In this document: positions 9,001 through 15,709 of the stretch, in pieces
Numbering within the stretch: the stretch's first letter is position 1
Layout: every line of letters starts with the position of its first letter
Origin: a virus
DNA: 37,095 nucleotides
IMG/VR virus record: IMGVR_UViG_3300032245_000456
Coordinates: 1-37,095 of that record
Direction: 5' to 3' (one strand)
Notes under the pieces: generated by a model
What the model was told of the DNA's origin: nothing
Databases searched by the model: none
Seen by the model: the letters and a program-made list of their open reading frames with translations, nothing else
Translations under genes and position numbers: made by a program

Positions 9001-10996
9001 GTGTCCACGGATTTAGATCTGGACTTGAACGATTGATTGTTAAGTAGTCTGGCTGTGCCGGTTGATTTAAACTGGCGTCGTAGTTGCCAAAGTCATAGAG
9101 TGTGCTGTCATACGGCACTGAACTGCTTTGAGTATATGTTTCTGGCGTTATAAAATCTGTAACTGGCAACAACTGTATGGCTGTGCCTACACCTTCGACG
9201 TAGTAGCTGTTTCCTTGATAACTGGCCGGAACAACTGATCCAATAAACTGAACTTTAAGTCCGTTAGTGAACACTACTCCGTTGGGACTGGTGTAATTTT
9301 TCTTGCCAAGTATATCTGTAATATCCAATGCGTCTGCAACACTTTGATCTATGACATTTATTTCACCAAAGATACCAGGATCAACGCCGTCTTGGTAGTA
9401 GAGTCGATCTCTTATGGCCGCCAACAGAGGAATTTGTTGGAAGGCTCCGTCTGCATCTTTGTACCAACTGGTATTAGAATATACTGCGCCAAATTGAATA
9501 TTGAATTTATACAAATCTGGTATGTCGTATATGCTGGTCAAACGCATATACTGACCACCGCCAGCTGCGGTTATATACTGTATCTGCCAAACACTGCGCT
9601 GAATTGCCACCTCCGCAATTGGTGTAGTTTGATCAAATGTCAAACTGTCAAACGATCCAGGACCTGCTTCTACTGGATCCTCAGGAGGCGCTGTTCTAAC
9701 CAACGGGTCAAACTGCGATTTAACTAACCAGCCACCTGTGTTGGGATCAATATCGGCACCTGTGAATACAATTGTGCGGCCTTCTAAGTTTGTGATCCCG
9801 TCAATTCCATTGGGATTTTCAGTTAAAAATTGATCAACAAATACATTGTTAAGCTGATCAAATTGCAAATCAGTTATGAGATTTACCTGGCCGTTGTTGA
9901 TGTTGATATATGGAAGACTGTAGTAAAAATCTTGTGCGTCTTTGGCCGGAACGTCAAAGGTTACGGTACCAAGATCAATGCCGTTGTTGGTCACACCGTT
10001 GACTGGTCCAAGTCTACTGCTGATATTGGGTGTAGCAGGTATGCGGCCGTTTACTCCTGGGTCTGTCTGAATCCAAAAGTTAGGACCAGTGCCGGGGTCG
10101 GCATCTACAATAGTAAACATGCCTTGCATGTTCATCTGTGTAGGATTATTGTAGTATAGTGTGTCAGGAGCATTCTGTGGCACAACAAAAGTTATTGTTC
10201 CTGTAGCAGCACCGTTATTGGTTACACCTTCGGTAAACAGGTTATTGATGCCCAGTGTCTGTTGTGTTTTAATATAAAACGGCAGTGCCGGTGTAGACAC
10301 CAAGGTAAATGTGTAGGTGTTGCCACGCACCAAAGTCAAGGTAGGATTAGTTTCGTAATCAATTACCCAGGCGCTGGTTCCTTGATTTGAAACACGAAAA
10401 TTCACACTGCTGGCTTCATTCTGTGCTATCTGGAACGTGTAACTGCCGCCGCGCACCAAGGTCAACGTGGGATTCTCTCCGGTCTCGCCGGTAAATGTAT
10501 AAGCACCATTGGCTCTTGTAACTACAAAATTGTCGGTGAGCGGCTTTGCTCCAGTAAACACGTCAACGGCATTTGGACCGCCTGGCAGCCAGTAATACTG
10601 TGCGTAATTGACATACTTGTCAAAGTCTACAAACGGATCCCAAGCATAGTATTCGCTGGTATAAAGTTGATCAGCATTTTGTGTAATGGCTCCTTGCAAA
10701 TTCAGAGCATCTGTTATGCCAGGATATGTTATGGCATCAACAACTTTCTTGTTGTCAATTGGATCAATTTGAACTACACCTGGCTCGAGTTGATAGTTGG
10801 TTCTAGTTGCTGTTGGTTCTGTAACATAGTAGTCACCTGGAATAACTCCAGGGCCAACACGACGTCCAACAAATCCTTGTATTTGTTTCAGCTGAGGTTC
10901 CTGGATCATTTGATCCAAGGTTGCAGCTAATACTTGTCTGTTGGTAGAGGTCTGGAAGATTTCTGGTAAGAAATCTACTGATCTGGTACGGGCCAT
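1..10996 (-). CDS. giant mosaic baseplate/adhesin protein at the gp7 position (3' end outside window)
   Basis: Reading leftward from ATG at 10996, the frame stays open to base 1, at least 3,665 codons; I checked the frame at both ends and at several internal points. The start overlaps the gp6 stop as TAATG. The first ~130 residues (beginning MARTRSVDFLPEIFQ) resemble the large structural protein next to gp6 in T4-like phages of aquatic bacteria, at the place of T4 gp7 (baseplate wedge, about 1,030 aa). Further modules, approximate residues: cupredoxin-like repeats 160-370; fibre-type 'VYVNDV...DY...G..I' repeats near 1200-1250, 2580-2700 and 2770-2820; Gly-Tyr 'GTGYT/GSGYTSPP' repeats 1480-1570; seven FG-GAP repeats 2410-3100. 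Inferred role: wedge component enlarged with host-binding modules. The family assignment of the N-terminal part is from memory; the size and the repeats are seen directly. Confidence 0.85.
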   Translation of the reverse strand, partial: MARTRSVDFLPEIFQTSTNRQVLAATLDQMIQEPQLKQIQGFVGRRVGPGVIPGDYYVTEPTATRTNYQLEPGVVQIDPIDNKKVVDAITYPGITDALNLQGAITQNADQLYTSEYYAWDPFVDFDKYVNYAQYYWLPGGPNAVDVFTGAKPLTDNFVVTRANGAYTFTGETGENPTLTLVRGGSYTFQIAQNEASSVNFRVSNQGTSAWVIDYETNPTLTLVRGNTYTFTLVSTPALPFYIKTQQTLGINNLFTEGVTNNGAATGTITFVVPQNAPDTLYYNNPTQMNMQGMFTIVDADPGTGPNFWIQTDPGVNGRIPATPNISSRLGPVNGVTNNGIDLGTVTFDVPAKDAQDFYYSLPYININNGQVNLITDLQFDQLNNVFVDQFLTENPNGIDGITNLEGRTIVFTGADIDPNTGGWLVKSQFDPLVRTAPPEDPVEAGPGSFDSLTFDQTTPIAEVAIQRSVWQIQYITAAGGGQYMRLTSIYDIPDLYKFNIQFGAVYSNTSWYKDADGAFQQIPLLAAIRDRLYYQDGVDPGIFGEINVIDQSVADALDITDILGKKNYTSPNGVVFTNGLKVQFIGSVVPASYQGNSYYVEGVGTAIQLLPVTDFITPETYTQSSSVPYDSTLYDFGNYDASLNQPAQPDYLTINRSSPDLNPWTRSNRWFHISVIEQTATYNNAVLVVDNALRARRPILEFRGGTRLFDFGTKGKQPVDIIDFSNTDAFSTVNGSTGYGIDGYTLINGSRVIFAADLDPDVRDKIYVVEFITPDTVPPLIAEPVINLVPAPDADVLVDNSVVSISGLTLQGKSFWFDGVEWIAAQQKTSANQAPLFDVYDANGVSFSDTVVYPSSDFRGSKLFSYAPSDNGKDPVLGFAIKYLSLSNIGDIVFDNNLYTDTFNYTIDSVGYTENISMGFVRKYQDRVSYRRELGWQTAVVPSRARQQFQFSYDGRPLQLDVAALPNTVIPSIQLYVSSEFQESYKYSVATTADSTTITWVNASYNNGTAFAIGDIIEVLVLSDQASKVAFYQVPINLENNPLNVNSPYFTVGTARTHYESICENLLGLVGPINGNNNTRDLGNIIPYGTNIIQNSAPMTLAGYFMRSKQYNIFDSLSYSSREYEQYKAQLLNAVVTTDYTNYTIPDMLTAVVTQLVAGRTQNNPFYWTDMLPANPVYTQTTTTYSLISTPTFNLNTTYNFTSSNYQSVLVYVNDVLLQFGYDYVVSTDAPTLTITVPLSVGDVVTIQEYATTYGTFVPNTPTKLGLYPAFQPKIYPDYTYVNSTLENPQFVIQGHDGSLTLAFGDFRDQLLLEFETRIFNNLKIKSEVPLTLTDVTPGQFRSTGYSLAEINEILAPNFLSWLGWNKLTYSEQTYNAANQFTWNYSAAGNRLTGVGGYNESALPAGAWRGIYQYFYDTPTPQATPWEMLGFSQEPTWWTDVYGPAPYTSGNLILWEDLAAGKVADPAGAYYLPKYARPELIIYGAGEIAIQNGGTGYTANTTVTISNPPPGNYSTPATLGTPVIVDGVIVSIPVTNPGSGYTSPPEIIIRDTGGGTGASVSCTLTRVQDVIPVDSEGTLLSPFFSVVGLYDSSQWQKSWVFGDEGPVEYSWRTSSSFPFAVMRLLALTRPAKFFSLFADRDLYKYDADLEQFLYNQRYRLDANGVEVYGNGVSKASYIDWIVDYNRQLGINSTDKLTESLSLLDVRLCYRMGTFTDKQYLEIIAETASPDSTNSSLLIPDNSYNLLVYKNQPFSQTLYSAVIVQVVAGGWSVTGYSLTNPYFEILASRTGGPTRVITAGGTRVTVPTTYTQDIVKVPYGYVFTNQTVVADFLLSYGALLESQGLVFDARENGKTLNWSQMVQEYLYWANQGWMTGSVISLNPTAQQLTLITPEAVIDSIVTQTPENLILDQNRTTIPAAQLVIDRYENTFKVNSLNEQTISYIALRQTSYESLVILDNVSVFGDLLYDPATGARQSRVTVVATVAAEWNGQLDAQGFINNNTQTVKEWQPLQKYTKGEIVIYKNNYWQALDIVQPSTQWNQSLWSQSNYTKIQGGLLQNIPLLANQLANSYDINQSNLQLEQDLFAFGLIGFRPRQYMVDLNLTDISQVNLYQQLIQDKGTLNSVRLLTNTNLNKETAQYQIYENWGIQRGIYGANANRRFVEMRLNEALLTANPGTVQIIAPQESSVADQTILYQDLWRESYNVTSPDIFPTAIIPVADSALPSAGYVNLQDVDITVFDLDGQLGLASGVLNTIGIGTTVWAAKSNAYDWNVYRCTEVPGYITSATPNLNGTTIVTFTRPPGLVVGDILIIRFLDATVDGVYRVIALPGLTSVAIALTITNSVTGGAGLGFSLQTMRVGQASDVLNLPYANSLIPGAKVWVDNNGSGLWEVLEKTDPFIDAGAITPTVPVANSGYGTAVAQGYQNIIAMIGAPTGGDDTTGTIYTYVKDVNDNYSENSILLLNAADTLGFGNAIQIGYQNWAIAGASASRNNQGYAVAIYRATGSTTFEERQLLISPDGDYSNAEFGYSVTISQDEQWMYVSAPGQNKVYPYGRVTIPRQTAQFITPGVYQVYNVGGIIEFDNELQLAVVLNNELLTIGVDYTVGGTVINLAVIPPEGQKLIVTRKVQQDYLGDGSETVFDLGPYLYDANNIYSFIVYIDDVIQVPNIDYTFSTSGDSPITFTTAPAAGSAIKVITGTYWQPMDAITVGGLDVTARFGSSIHTTTDGRQIIIGASNDESTSGVNSGSVYVFDRSVTRYIISDTTQLTYALPSGYQDPVAVILNNAYLTNSAQYINGQFAVTGGNVVLDVALNVGDILEIESNIFTQVQKIVPDTPYDESAFGAAVDVCPNNCSIYTGAPVDGTVALAAGSVQRNVNQARVYGTITSTNASPTLTAGNTIRINNMPVAVPAGPNNTVTGLAQAIVAAEIPNVTASVANGLLTINIVNVAAADAYNRLTVWPGLTGTAFDDLGFNSYAYTQTITSPNPSAGANFGAAVNIDTTALTLVVGAPRGNLYEAVFFDNGTTYFDDRSTTFFEEVLESGVVYTFDYLSSATDTVTNPGNFVFGQQVYDTLTDPVDQWGAAVNYTTGKLLVGSPTGADNYGRVGQFVNLDRLPAWKTLRLQRPVVDVELLNTVYMYNKLQSQETYFFDFIDPLQGKILGVARQNIDFISQVNPAQYNFGPINNIGNFWGSERVGTIWWDTTNARFIDPNQDDIVYSSRRWGQLFPSSTVDIYQWVASATPPAGYTGEGTPLNTTSYSVRAHLNAIGTFETVYYFWVTGITTIAINEGKTLSTTGIARYIEEPRSSGIPYIAALDASTVAIYNGSQYLSAADTILHVEFSQELSDANIHTEFQLIADGDPTSFLADNLYQKLQDSFCGYNQNGAKVPDPFLSPPEQYGVAFSPRQSMFVDRLMALENYLTRANEILKYLPIVEQRRFILLNSSEPIPAAGSEQYNKVLDNVEQLSYQNLNQVPLGYKYLILSDSTYNGAWTIYEVVLASTAPAAPRVPQLVRIQNFNTKNYWSHIDWYRLGYNSSTVPVAQVLNYSSLVTLNNVAVGSSVKVTANAQNKWEIYIKTNTGWDRVGLQDGTIAFDNTLWDYAAGRFGFDAEVFDAQYYDQEPVIETRNIIQAINNELFINDLAIFKNQLLILMFKFILTEEQAPD

Positions 10997-13900
10997 TAAA
11001 TTACTCCGCTGCCAGGAGCAGTTCGTATGTTCGTACTAGTTAATGCAGTAATCACTTCGACATTTTGCACAGTGGCTCCGTTTACAAATATCTGATTGGG
11101 GGCGCTACGAATTTCGTATAGGCTTCCAAAATACTTATCCTGGTTGAGAGGTACCAAAACTACACTGCTGACAATTCCAGCCAACTTGTCATGCAGGAAG
11201 CCCGACAGTTCTGAGAAGTAGAATGTGTCACCGAAGTCCCATAGGTCTAGACTGAAGTATTCATTGAGATATTGCACTACCAAATTTTTAATTTCACTGG
11301 TACTGGCCACACTTTGGGCAGCGCGAATAACTTTAATTGTGGCCTGAAGCTCTGGCAAGGCCTTGGCTCCAAACAAGGGCTGGAATTGCACACTGTTCAT
11401 GATCAGGGTGTCTGACAACATTTTGTAATTGTTTAATCCAGCATAGGCTGTGTTTAAAAAATCCAATGTTGGCGGAATTGGTTCAGTTACTGTGTTTGTG
11501 GTGTCTTGAATATAATTTGTATAGGCTATGTAGTATTCATTGGTCACTACATACACGTCAATGATGTTGGTGGTGCCAGGGTCAATTCTGTTGGTCAATG
11601 GGCTGTTGTGTCTGTATTGGAAGAACAAGTTTTGTCGACCAGTCTGAGCAATATATTCGTCAGTTGCTACCAACGAGCGAACACCAGTTGTAATGTCTTG
11701 TGCCAATACATAAAATACTTCGTCTGTGTAGGTGTAAAATACTTGTCCTGGGACATATTCGGCCAGCACTACTAGGACATCATTTTCTGTAGCATACTGA
11801 CTGTTGACTATGCCTGAGTCAATTAATACGTATCTTTGTAAATTATCAAAGTCCACAATGCGTTTTAAAAATACCCACGGGCTTGCTGCTGATGCAGGAT
11901 TAGGTATGGGTCCAATAATTTCAGAGAAGAAATCTGGGTTGTCTGGCACGCCGTCATTGTTTCTGTCAGAGAATGAAACCAACACTTGATAATCATCTAC
12001 TAAGCCGTCAATTTGTATAGGTTGTCCTACAATCTTGGTTATGATATCAGACCCTAGTGGTGCAGCTGATGTGGGCTGACTGTTAGTTTTTAATACATTA
12101 ATAAAGTCGCTAATTGTTGTTCCGGTTCTGCTGTCGTACACCAGTTGATCACCACTGAAGAAAAATCTAGTTTGAACTACACTTCCAAAGTAGTAATCAA
12201 GAGCACGGAAACTCACAGTATAAAATCCGCTGTTAAACACAAATTCAATAAACCAACTTGCATCTAAGCCGGCACCAGACGTGTCTCCAGCATTGGCTTC
12301 ACTCCAGGGTGCATCAACATTTAAATTTGTTGTGGTTATCAGGTACCAGGTACCAGCAGTGCCAGTAATGTCTCCTAAACTGTCATAACCTAATCCAAAA
12401 TTTCTTTTCAATCCAATCTGTTCAGCCATACTGGTTTGTAAGCTGTTTGGTATTTCTTTAACAAAAATAGGAATAACCTGAATCGCTATTGCGCCGTCGG
12501 GCACATAGTCGTTCAGCACAACAGGACCTAGACCACTAGGGAGATTGCCTTGACCTTGGTTGGTTCCGTCAAGATATATTTCTAATGGACTAGCCCAAAT
12601 AGTAAGTTTTTCATCTGCCAGGGTTGGAGAGCCCACCTTTAACCGATTGTTGGCATCAAAATAATAACCAGCAGGTGCAGCAAATTTTACAAGACTGCCT
12701 ACAGTGATATATCTAGCGTTGGATGATGTAGTGCCATTGATTGGCACTGGATTTCCTGACGAGTTTACAAAATAACCAGTGGAGCTTCCGGCTTGACTTG
12801 TGCTGAGGTTCCAACCAATAAACGATGACGTTAGGTTGGCTCTTGGGTATTTTGCGTAATAGAATTGTTGTGCTTGACTTTTGGCCAATAATGGCTGGAC
12901 TTCGTTTAAAATAACACTGTTGGTTTCATTACTGGTTTGTGTAATAAACTGGAAAGTAGGCAAACTGTAGTTTTGATACAAGGCTCCGTCACTGCTGAAA
13001 GTGTTGGTGCTAGAATATTTTCCAGTGTTGTCTACTAGATCAAGATAGCGACTGACTCCAATGCTTGAACGATTCAGTGCTTTGCTTTTTAAAATTGAAT
13101 TGTAGGCTGTGTGTGGAAAGTTGTTGTAATCTTCTCCGTTGACCATACGATTTTGTGTGTAGTATCTTGCAGGCGCATTATTTTTAATTTGAGCAAGAGT
13201 TTCACGTGGTTGTGCATTTGATACTGGTGTTGTGATACCGCAGGTAAATGTTAGGGTTTGTAACTGTCCAGTACGACTCACATAGCTGATAGGTATAGCA
13301 ATGCTTTGCATCTCTTGTGGATTGATAATGTATTGCAATCCATTGCTGGCACGGACATAGTTACGGAATGTTCCTACAGGGATATCGCTAAAGACTCCGT
13401 CACCAAAGGTCAATGTTATTTGATCATTGGTTCTGCTGGTCACACTAAACAAAGGACGACTGCCAGGATTGGTCTGTTCTGCTGCAGCCCCATACACACT
13501 AGGAACATAGGTCCACTCTTTGGCAATGGTACCAACGTTGTCTAATTGGTATAACCAAACATCAGTGTTGTTAACACCTTCGATGTTGATGTCTACTGTT
13601 CTGTTGCTTACACGATCGGCCAAGTTGAAATCTTGATTTTGTAGTGTGCCTTGTTTGAACAAGAAAAAATATCCGGTGTTGGCACTGGCAAATCCCAATT
13701 GGTCATTGCGGAATAAAATATTAAATCTTCCACTGGGTTTTGGGCTAGGTTCATACACATAATCTTGTCCAACAATGGTAGAAGTAACTGCTTCAAATGG
13801 CATGTTGATACCGTCTACGGTGGCAGTATACGGCACCACTGGCAAGTAGCCTGGCACAAGATTGATACTGTATTCTGCGGTGTCAACTCCAAGAATTGTT

Positions 13901-14430
13901 GCTCGTGCTCCAGGAACACCCACTCGTTGTGCATCAATTAACGCGGCATTTATAATTGCTGTAAATTGTTCTTGCCAGCTGAAGTTTGTGGGGTCTGCCC
14001 AGTTAACTGTTACATTGGCCAAGTCAATTCCGTTGATGTCAGTGACATCCTCCGTAGTTGATACTGAAAATACCTTAAGGTAACCTGACGCTTCTATGTT
14101 GCGTTTAGGAGTATAGCTGACCAAATTGGCCAGGCGAACCACGCTGTCTCTACGCTCAGCTGAATCAATGTAGTTTTCACGTGTGTTTAAATCGGTACGG
14201 AATGCTAGACTTTGACCCATAAAGGCCATGACGTCTAACAAGGCAATAAATTCTGAACTTTCGATATAGTCATTGAAAGTTTCTGGGTAATATAAGCGCA
14301 GATAGTCTACAAAACTTTTGCGTAAGGTTTCAAAATCGTAACTTTGAAAGTCAGCCTCTTGGTACGTTTGATAGATTCTTTTCCAATCTTCAACGCCAAA
14401 AATTACTGTTTGTCTTGTAGTAGATGCCAT
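10996..14430 (-). CDS. 6: baseplate wedge subunit gp6
   Basis: 1144 aa. The N-terminus (about residues 10-115: DWKRIYQTYQEADFQSYDF, then YPETFNDYIESSEFIALLD and FRTDLNTRENYIDSAERRDS) is the conserved gp6 signature of T4-like phages. gp6 forms the dimeric ring that ties the six wedges of the baseplate together. T4 gp6 is 660 aa, so this one is almost twice as long; the C-terminal region (about 1025-1144, PLFGAKALPELQATIKVIR onward) also looks gp6-like, so the extra length is internal. It follows gp25 in the operon, as is usual in this group, and its stop shares one base with the start of the giant gene. A TAAATA box and an AGGA ribosome-binding site precede it. Confidence 0.9.
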   Translation of the reverse strand: MASTTRQTVIFGVEDWKRIYQTYQEADFQSYDFETLRKSFVDYLRLYYPETFNDYIESSEFIALLDVMAFMGQSLAFRTDLNTRENYIDSAERRDSVVRLANLVSYTPKRNIEASGYLKVFSVSTTEDVTDINGIDLANVTVNWADPTNFSWQEQFTAIINAALIDAQRVGVPGARATILGVDTAEYSINLVPGYLPVVPYTATVDGINMPFEAVTSTIVGQDYVYEPSPKPSGRFNILFRNDQLGFASANTGYFFLFKQGTLQNQDFNLADRVSNRTVDINIEGVNNTDVWLYQLDNVGTIAKEWTYVPSVYGAAAEQTNPGSRPLFSVTSRTNDQITLTFGDGVFSDIPVGTFRNYVRASNGLQYIINPQEMQSIAIPISYVSRTGQLQTLTFTCGITTPVSNAQPRETLAQIKNNAPARYYTQNRMVNGEDYNNFPHTAYNSILKSKALNRSSIGVSRYLDLVDNTGKYSSTNTFSSDGALYQNYSLPTFQFITQTSNETNSVILNEVQPLLAKSQAQQFYYAKYPRANLTSSFIGWNLSTSQAGSSTGYFVNSSGNPVPINGTTSSNARYITVGSLVKFAAPAGYYFDANNRLKVGSPTLADEKLTIWASPLEIYLDGTNQGQGNLPSGLGPVVLNDYVPDGAIAIQVIPIFVKEIPNSLQTSMAEQIGLKRNFGLGYDSLGDITGTAGTWYLITTTNLNVDAPWSEANAGDTSGAGLDASWFIEFVFNSGFYTVSFRALDYYFGSVVQTRFFFSGDQLVYDSRTGTTISDFINVLKTNSQPTSAAPLGSDIITKIVGQPIQIDGLVDDYQVLVSFSDRNNDGVPDNPDFFSEIIGPIPNPASAASPWVFLKRIVDFDNLQRYVLIDSGIVNSQYATENDVLVVLAEYVPGQVFYTYTDEVFYVLAQDITTGVRSLVATDEYIAQTGRQNLFFQYRHNSPLTNRIDPGTTNIIDVYVVTNEYYIAYTNYIQDTTNTVTEPIPPTLDFLNTAYAGLNNYKMLSDTLIMNSVQFQPLFGAKALPELQATIKVIRAAQSVASTSEIKNLVVQYLNEYFSLDLWDFGDTFYFSELSGFLHDKLAGIVSSVVLVPLNQDKYFGSLYEIRSAPNQIFVNGATVQNVEVITALTSTNIRTAPGSGVI

Positions 14431-14448
14431 AATAATCCTGTGTTCTTG

Positions 14449-14456
14449 TATTTATG
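14449..14456 (-). promoter_or_regulatory. late promoter box CATAAATA upstream of gp6
   Basis: On the minus strand CATAAATA matches the T4-type late promoter TATAAATA in seven of eight positions. It lies 18 bases from the gp6 ATG, leaving room for a short leader with AGGA at about 14436-14439. This spacing contrasts with the boxes that abut their start codons. Confidence 0.55.
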
Positions 14457-14475
14457 GAAATCAAAAACGGCTCAG

Positions 14476-14850
14476 TTAAACGTAACTGGCTCGGCGTTGT
14501 TGTTGATTAAAAAATATACTCAACTGTTGTGCAGTAGTGTTAGGAACCACGGCTAACTGTACCTGTATTAATATTCCGTTTTCTTGCGGAAAAACCTGGG
14601 TGTCTGATATTTGTATACGTGGGTCATATCCAGCAACTCGTTGGATTTCATTTTCTATAGCAGTAACCAACGCAGGTGACTGGTTTTCAAATAAATTGTC
14701 CCATAATGTGGTGCCAAATTGCGGGCGGCCCGGTAATTGACCTTGTCTAATGTTCAGGCCATTTAACAAGTCACGTTTGACCAAAGCTTCATCTAATAAT
14801 GTAAACTTTTTATATTGATCTTGGGTGTTAAATCCAATAAATGTTGGCAT
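14476..14850 (-). CDS. 25: baseplate wedge subunit gp25
   Basis: 124 aa, close to T4 gp25 (132 aa). gp25 is the small wedge protein that contacts the sheath and helps trigger its contraction; it is related to a component of type VI secretion baseplates. Seen here: the N-terminal MPTFIGFNTQDQYKKFTLLDEALVKRD, the LLNGLNIRQGQLPGRPQFGT segment, the TAIENEIQRVAGYDPRI core typical of the family (the conserved E-R pair lies here), and a C-terminal beta strand ending in VQLAVVP. The gene lies between the 282-aa gene and gp6, the usual neighbour. No Shine-Dalgarno is visible; a TTAAATA box ends 7 bases before the ATG and contains the stop codon of the preceding gene. Confidence 0.9.
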   Translation of the reverse strand: MPTFIGFNTQDQYKKFTLLDEALVKRDLLNGLNIRQGQLPGRPQFGTTLWDNLFENQSPALVTAIENEIQRVAGYDPRIQISDTQVFPQENGILIQVQLAVVPNTTAQQLSIFFNQQQRRASYV

Positions 14851-14857
14851 AGTTTAG

Positions 14858-14864
14858 TATTTAA
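14858..14864 (-). promoter_or_regulatory. late promoter box TTAAATA abutting gp25
   Basis: Minus-strand TTAAATA followed by CTAAACT and then the gp25 ATG (14850). The TAA stop of the 282-aa gene (14861-14863) is inside the box. T4 late transcripts start about six bases after the box, so an mRNA from here would have almost no leader; no ribosome-binding site is seen. Confidence 0.55.
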
Positions 14865-15709
14865 CCTTGTCTTGAACCGCGTGAAAAGCGGAAAGTGCCG
14901 TCATCTGGGTTGCTTGGAGGTATAGGTATAACTATATTCCCAACCGTGGCTATTAACTCAGCTGCTTTGGCTGATGCAATAACATCGGCTTCGATGGCCG
15001 CGACATTGGCATATTCTAATGTGGGTATTTTAGGATTGTCAATGGTAAATGCAACCGCTTGATCAATTTGATCTCTAACTACTGTGTTGTCAGAGCTTGG
15101 TGCAGCAGGCGCTAGCATTAATTCAGCACCGTAGGTGTCAACAAAATCTATGGCATAAATGCCTTGTCGTCCAGCAATTTCTATAGCTGAATACAAAGTA
15201 GAATCTGCTGTGCCTTGAATATAATCAACCACTGCATCAACTCCGTATCTAACCGCAGGTTGTAGGAAAGCGGCAATATACCTGGCTGTTTCGTTGCCAA
15301 CAATTATTTCATAATCCAGCAGTCCTTGATATGCTCCATCGTACAAGGCCACCTGCACTTGTTCTTGCAAAATAGGAGAATCTAAATAATCAGCTAGACT
15401 ATTAATACTGTATGATCCAGTCCAGGCTCCAGGAGAGTTCAACACAGCAAAAGTCATAGTAGGATCCATTATGAGATTTAGGGCCGCGGGTTTCAACAGG
15501 CCAGCCAACACTAGGTTCGCTGGTGTTTGTCCATACAGTCCTATTCCTCTAGTGGCTATTTCAGTGCCAGCATACACAGCTTCGCCATTGCTGGCAATAT
15601 ACCAGTCAGGCAATAATTCTCCAACAAGATCTGTAGATGGATAGGTAGCCGCTGTTCTGGCCTGGGCGATAAGTGCTGTGACTTGTCCTGTGGTTAATAT
15701 AGTTGTCAT
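14861..15709 (-). CDS. structural protein of unknown function between gp5 and gp25
   Basis: 282 aa. The ATG overlaps the stop of gp5 as ATGA, which implies translational coupling. I do not recognise a named family with certainty. Visible features: a middle segment with GLYGQTPANLVLAGLLKP, then LNSPGAWTG (about residues 77-120) and SLADYLDSPILQEQVQVAL, a layout I associate from memory with small conserved phage proteins linked to the tail tip or cell-wall contact; an Ala-rich, mostly helical C-terminal half; and a proline stretch (IPIPPSNPDD) before a basic tail (FRFSRGSRQG). No signal peptide or membrane segment. Position between hub (gp5) and wedge (gp25) genes makes a tail-tip or hub-associated role likely, but this is inferred from context. 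Confidence 0.6.
   Translation of the reverse strand: MTTILTTGQVTALIAQARTAATYPSTDLVGELLPDWYIASNGEAVYAGTEIATRGIGLYGQTPANLVLAGLLKPAALNLIMDPTMTFAVLNSPGAWTGSYSINSLADYLDSPILQEQVQVALYDGAYQGLLDYEIIVGNETARYIAAFLQPAVRYGVDAVVDYIQGTADSTLYSAIEIAGRQGIYAIDFVDTYGAELMLAPAAPSSDNTVVRDQIDQAVAFTIDNPKIPTLEYANVAAIEADVIASAKAAELIATVGNIVIPIPPSNPDDGTFRFSRGSRQG

Noticed and set aside
2076-9727. Many rightward ORFs of 60-135 codons opposite the giant gene
   Set aside because: They lack ribosome-binding sites and recognisable motifs and are explained as antisense frames of a long continuous coding sequence.
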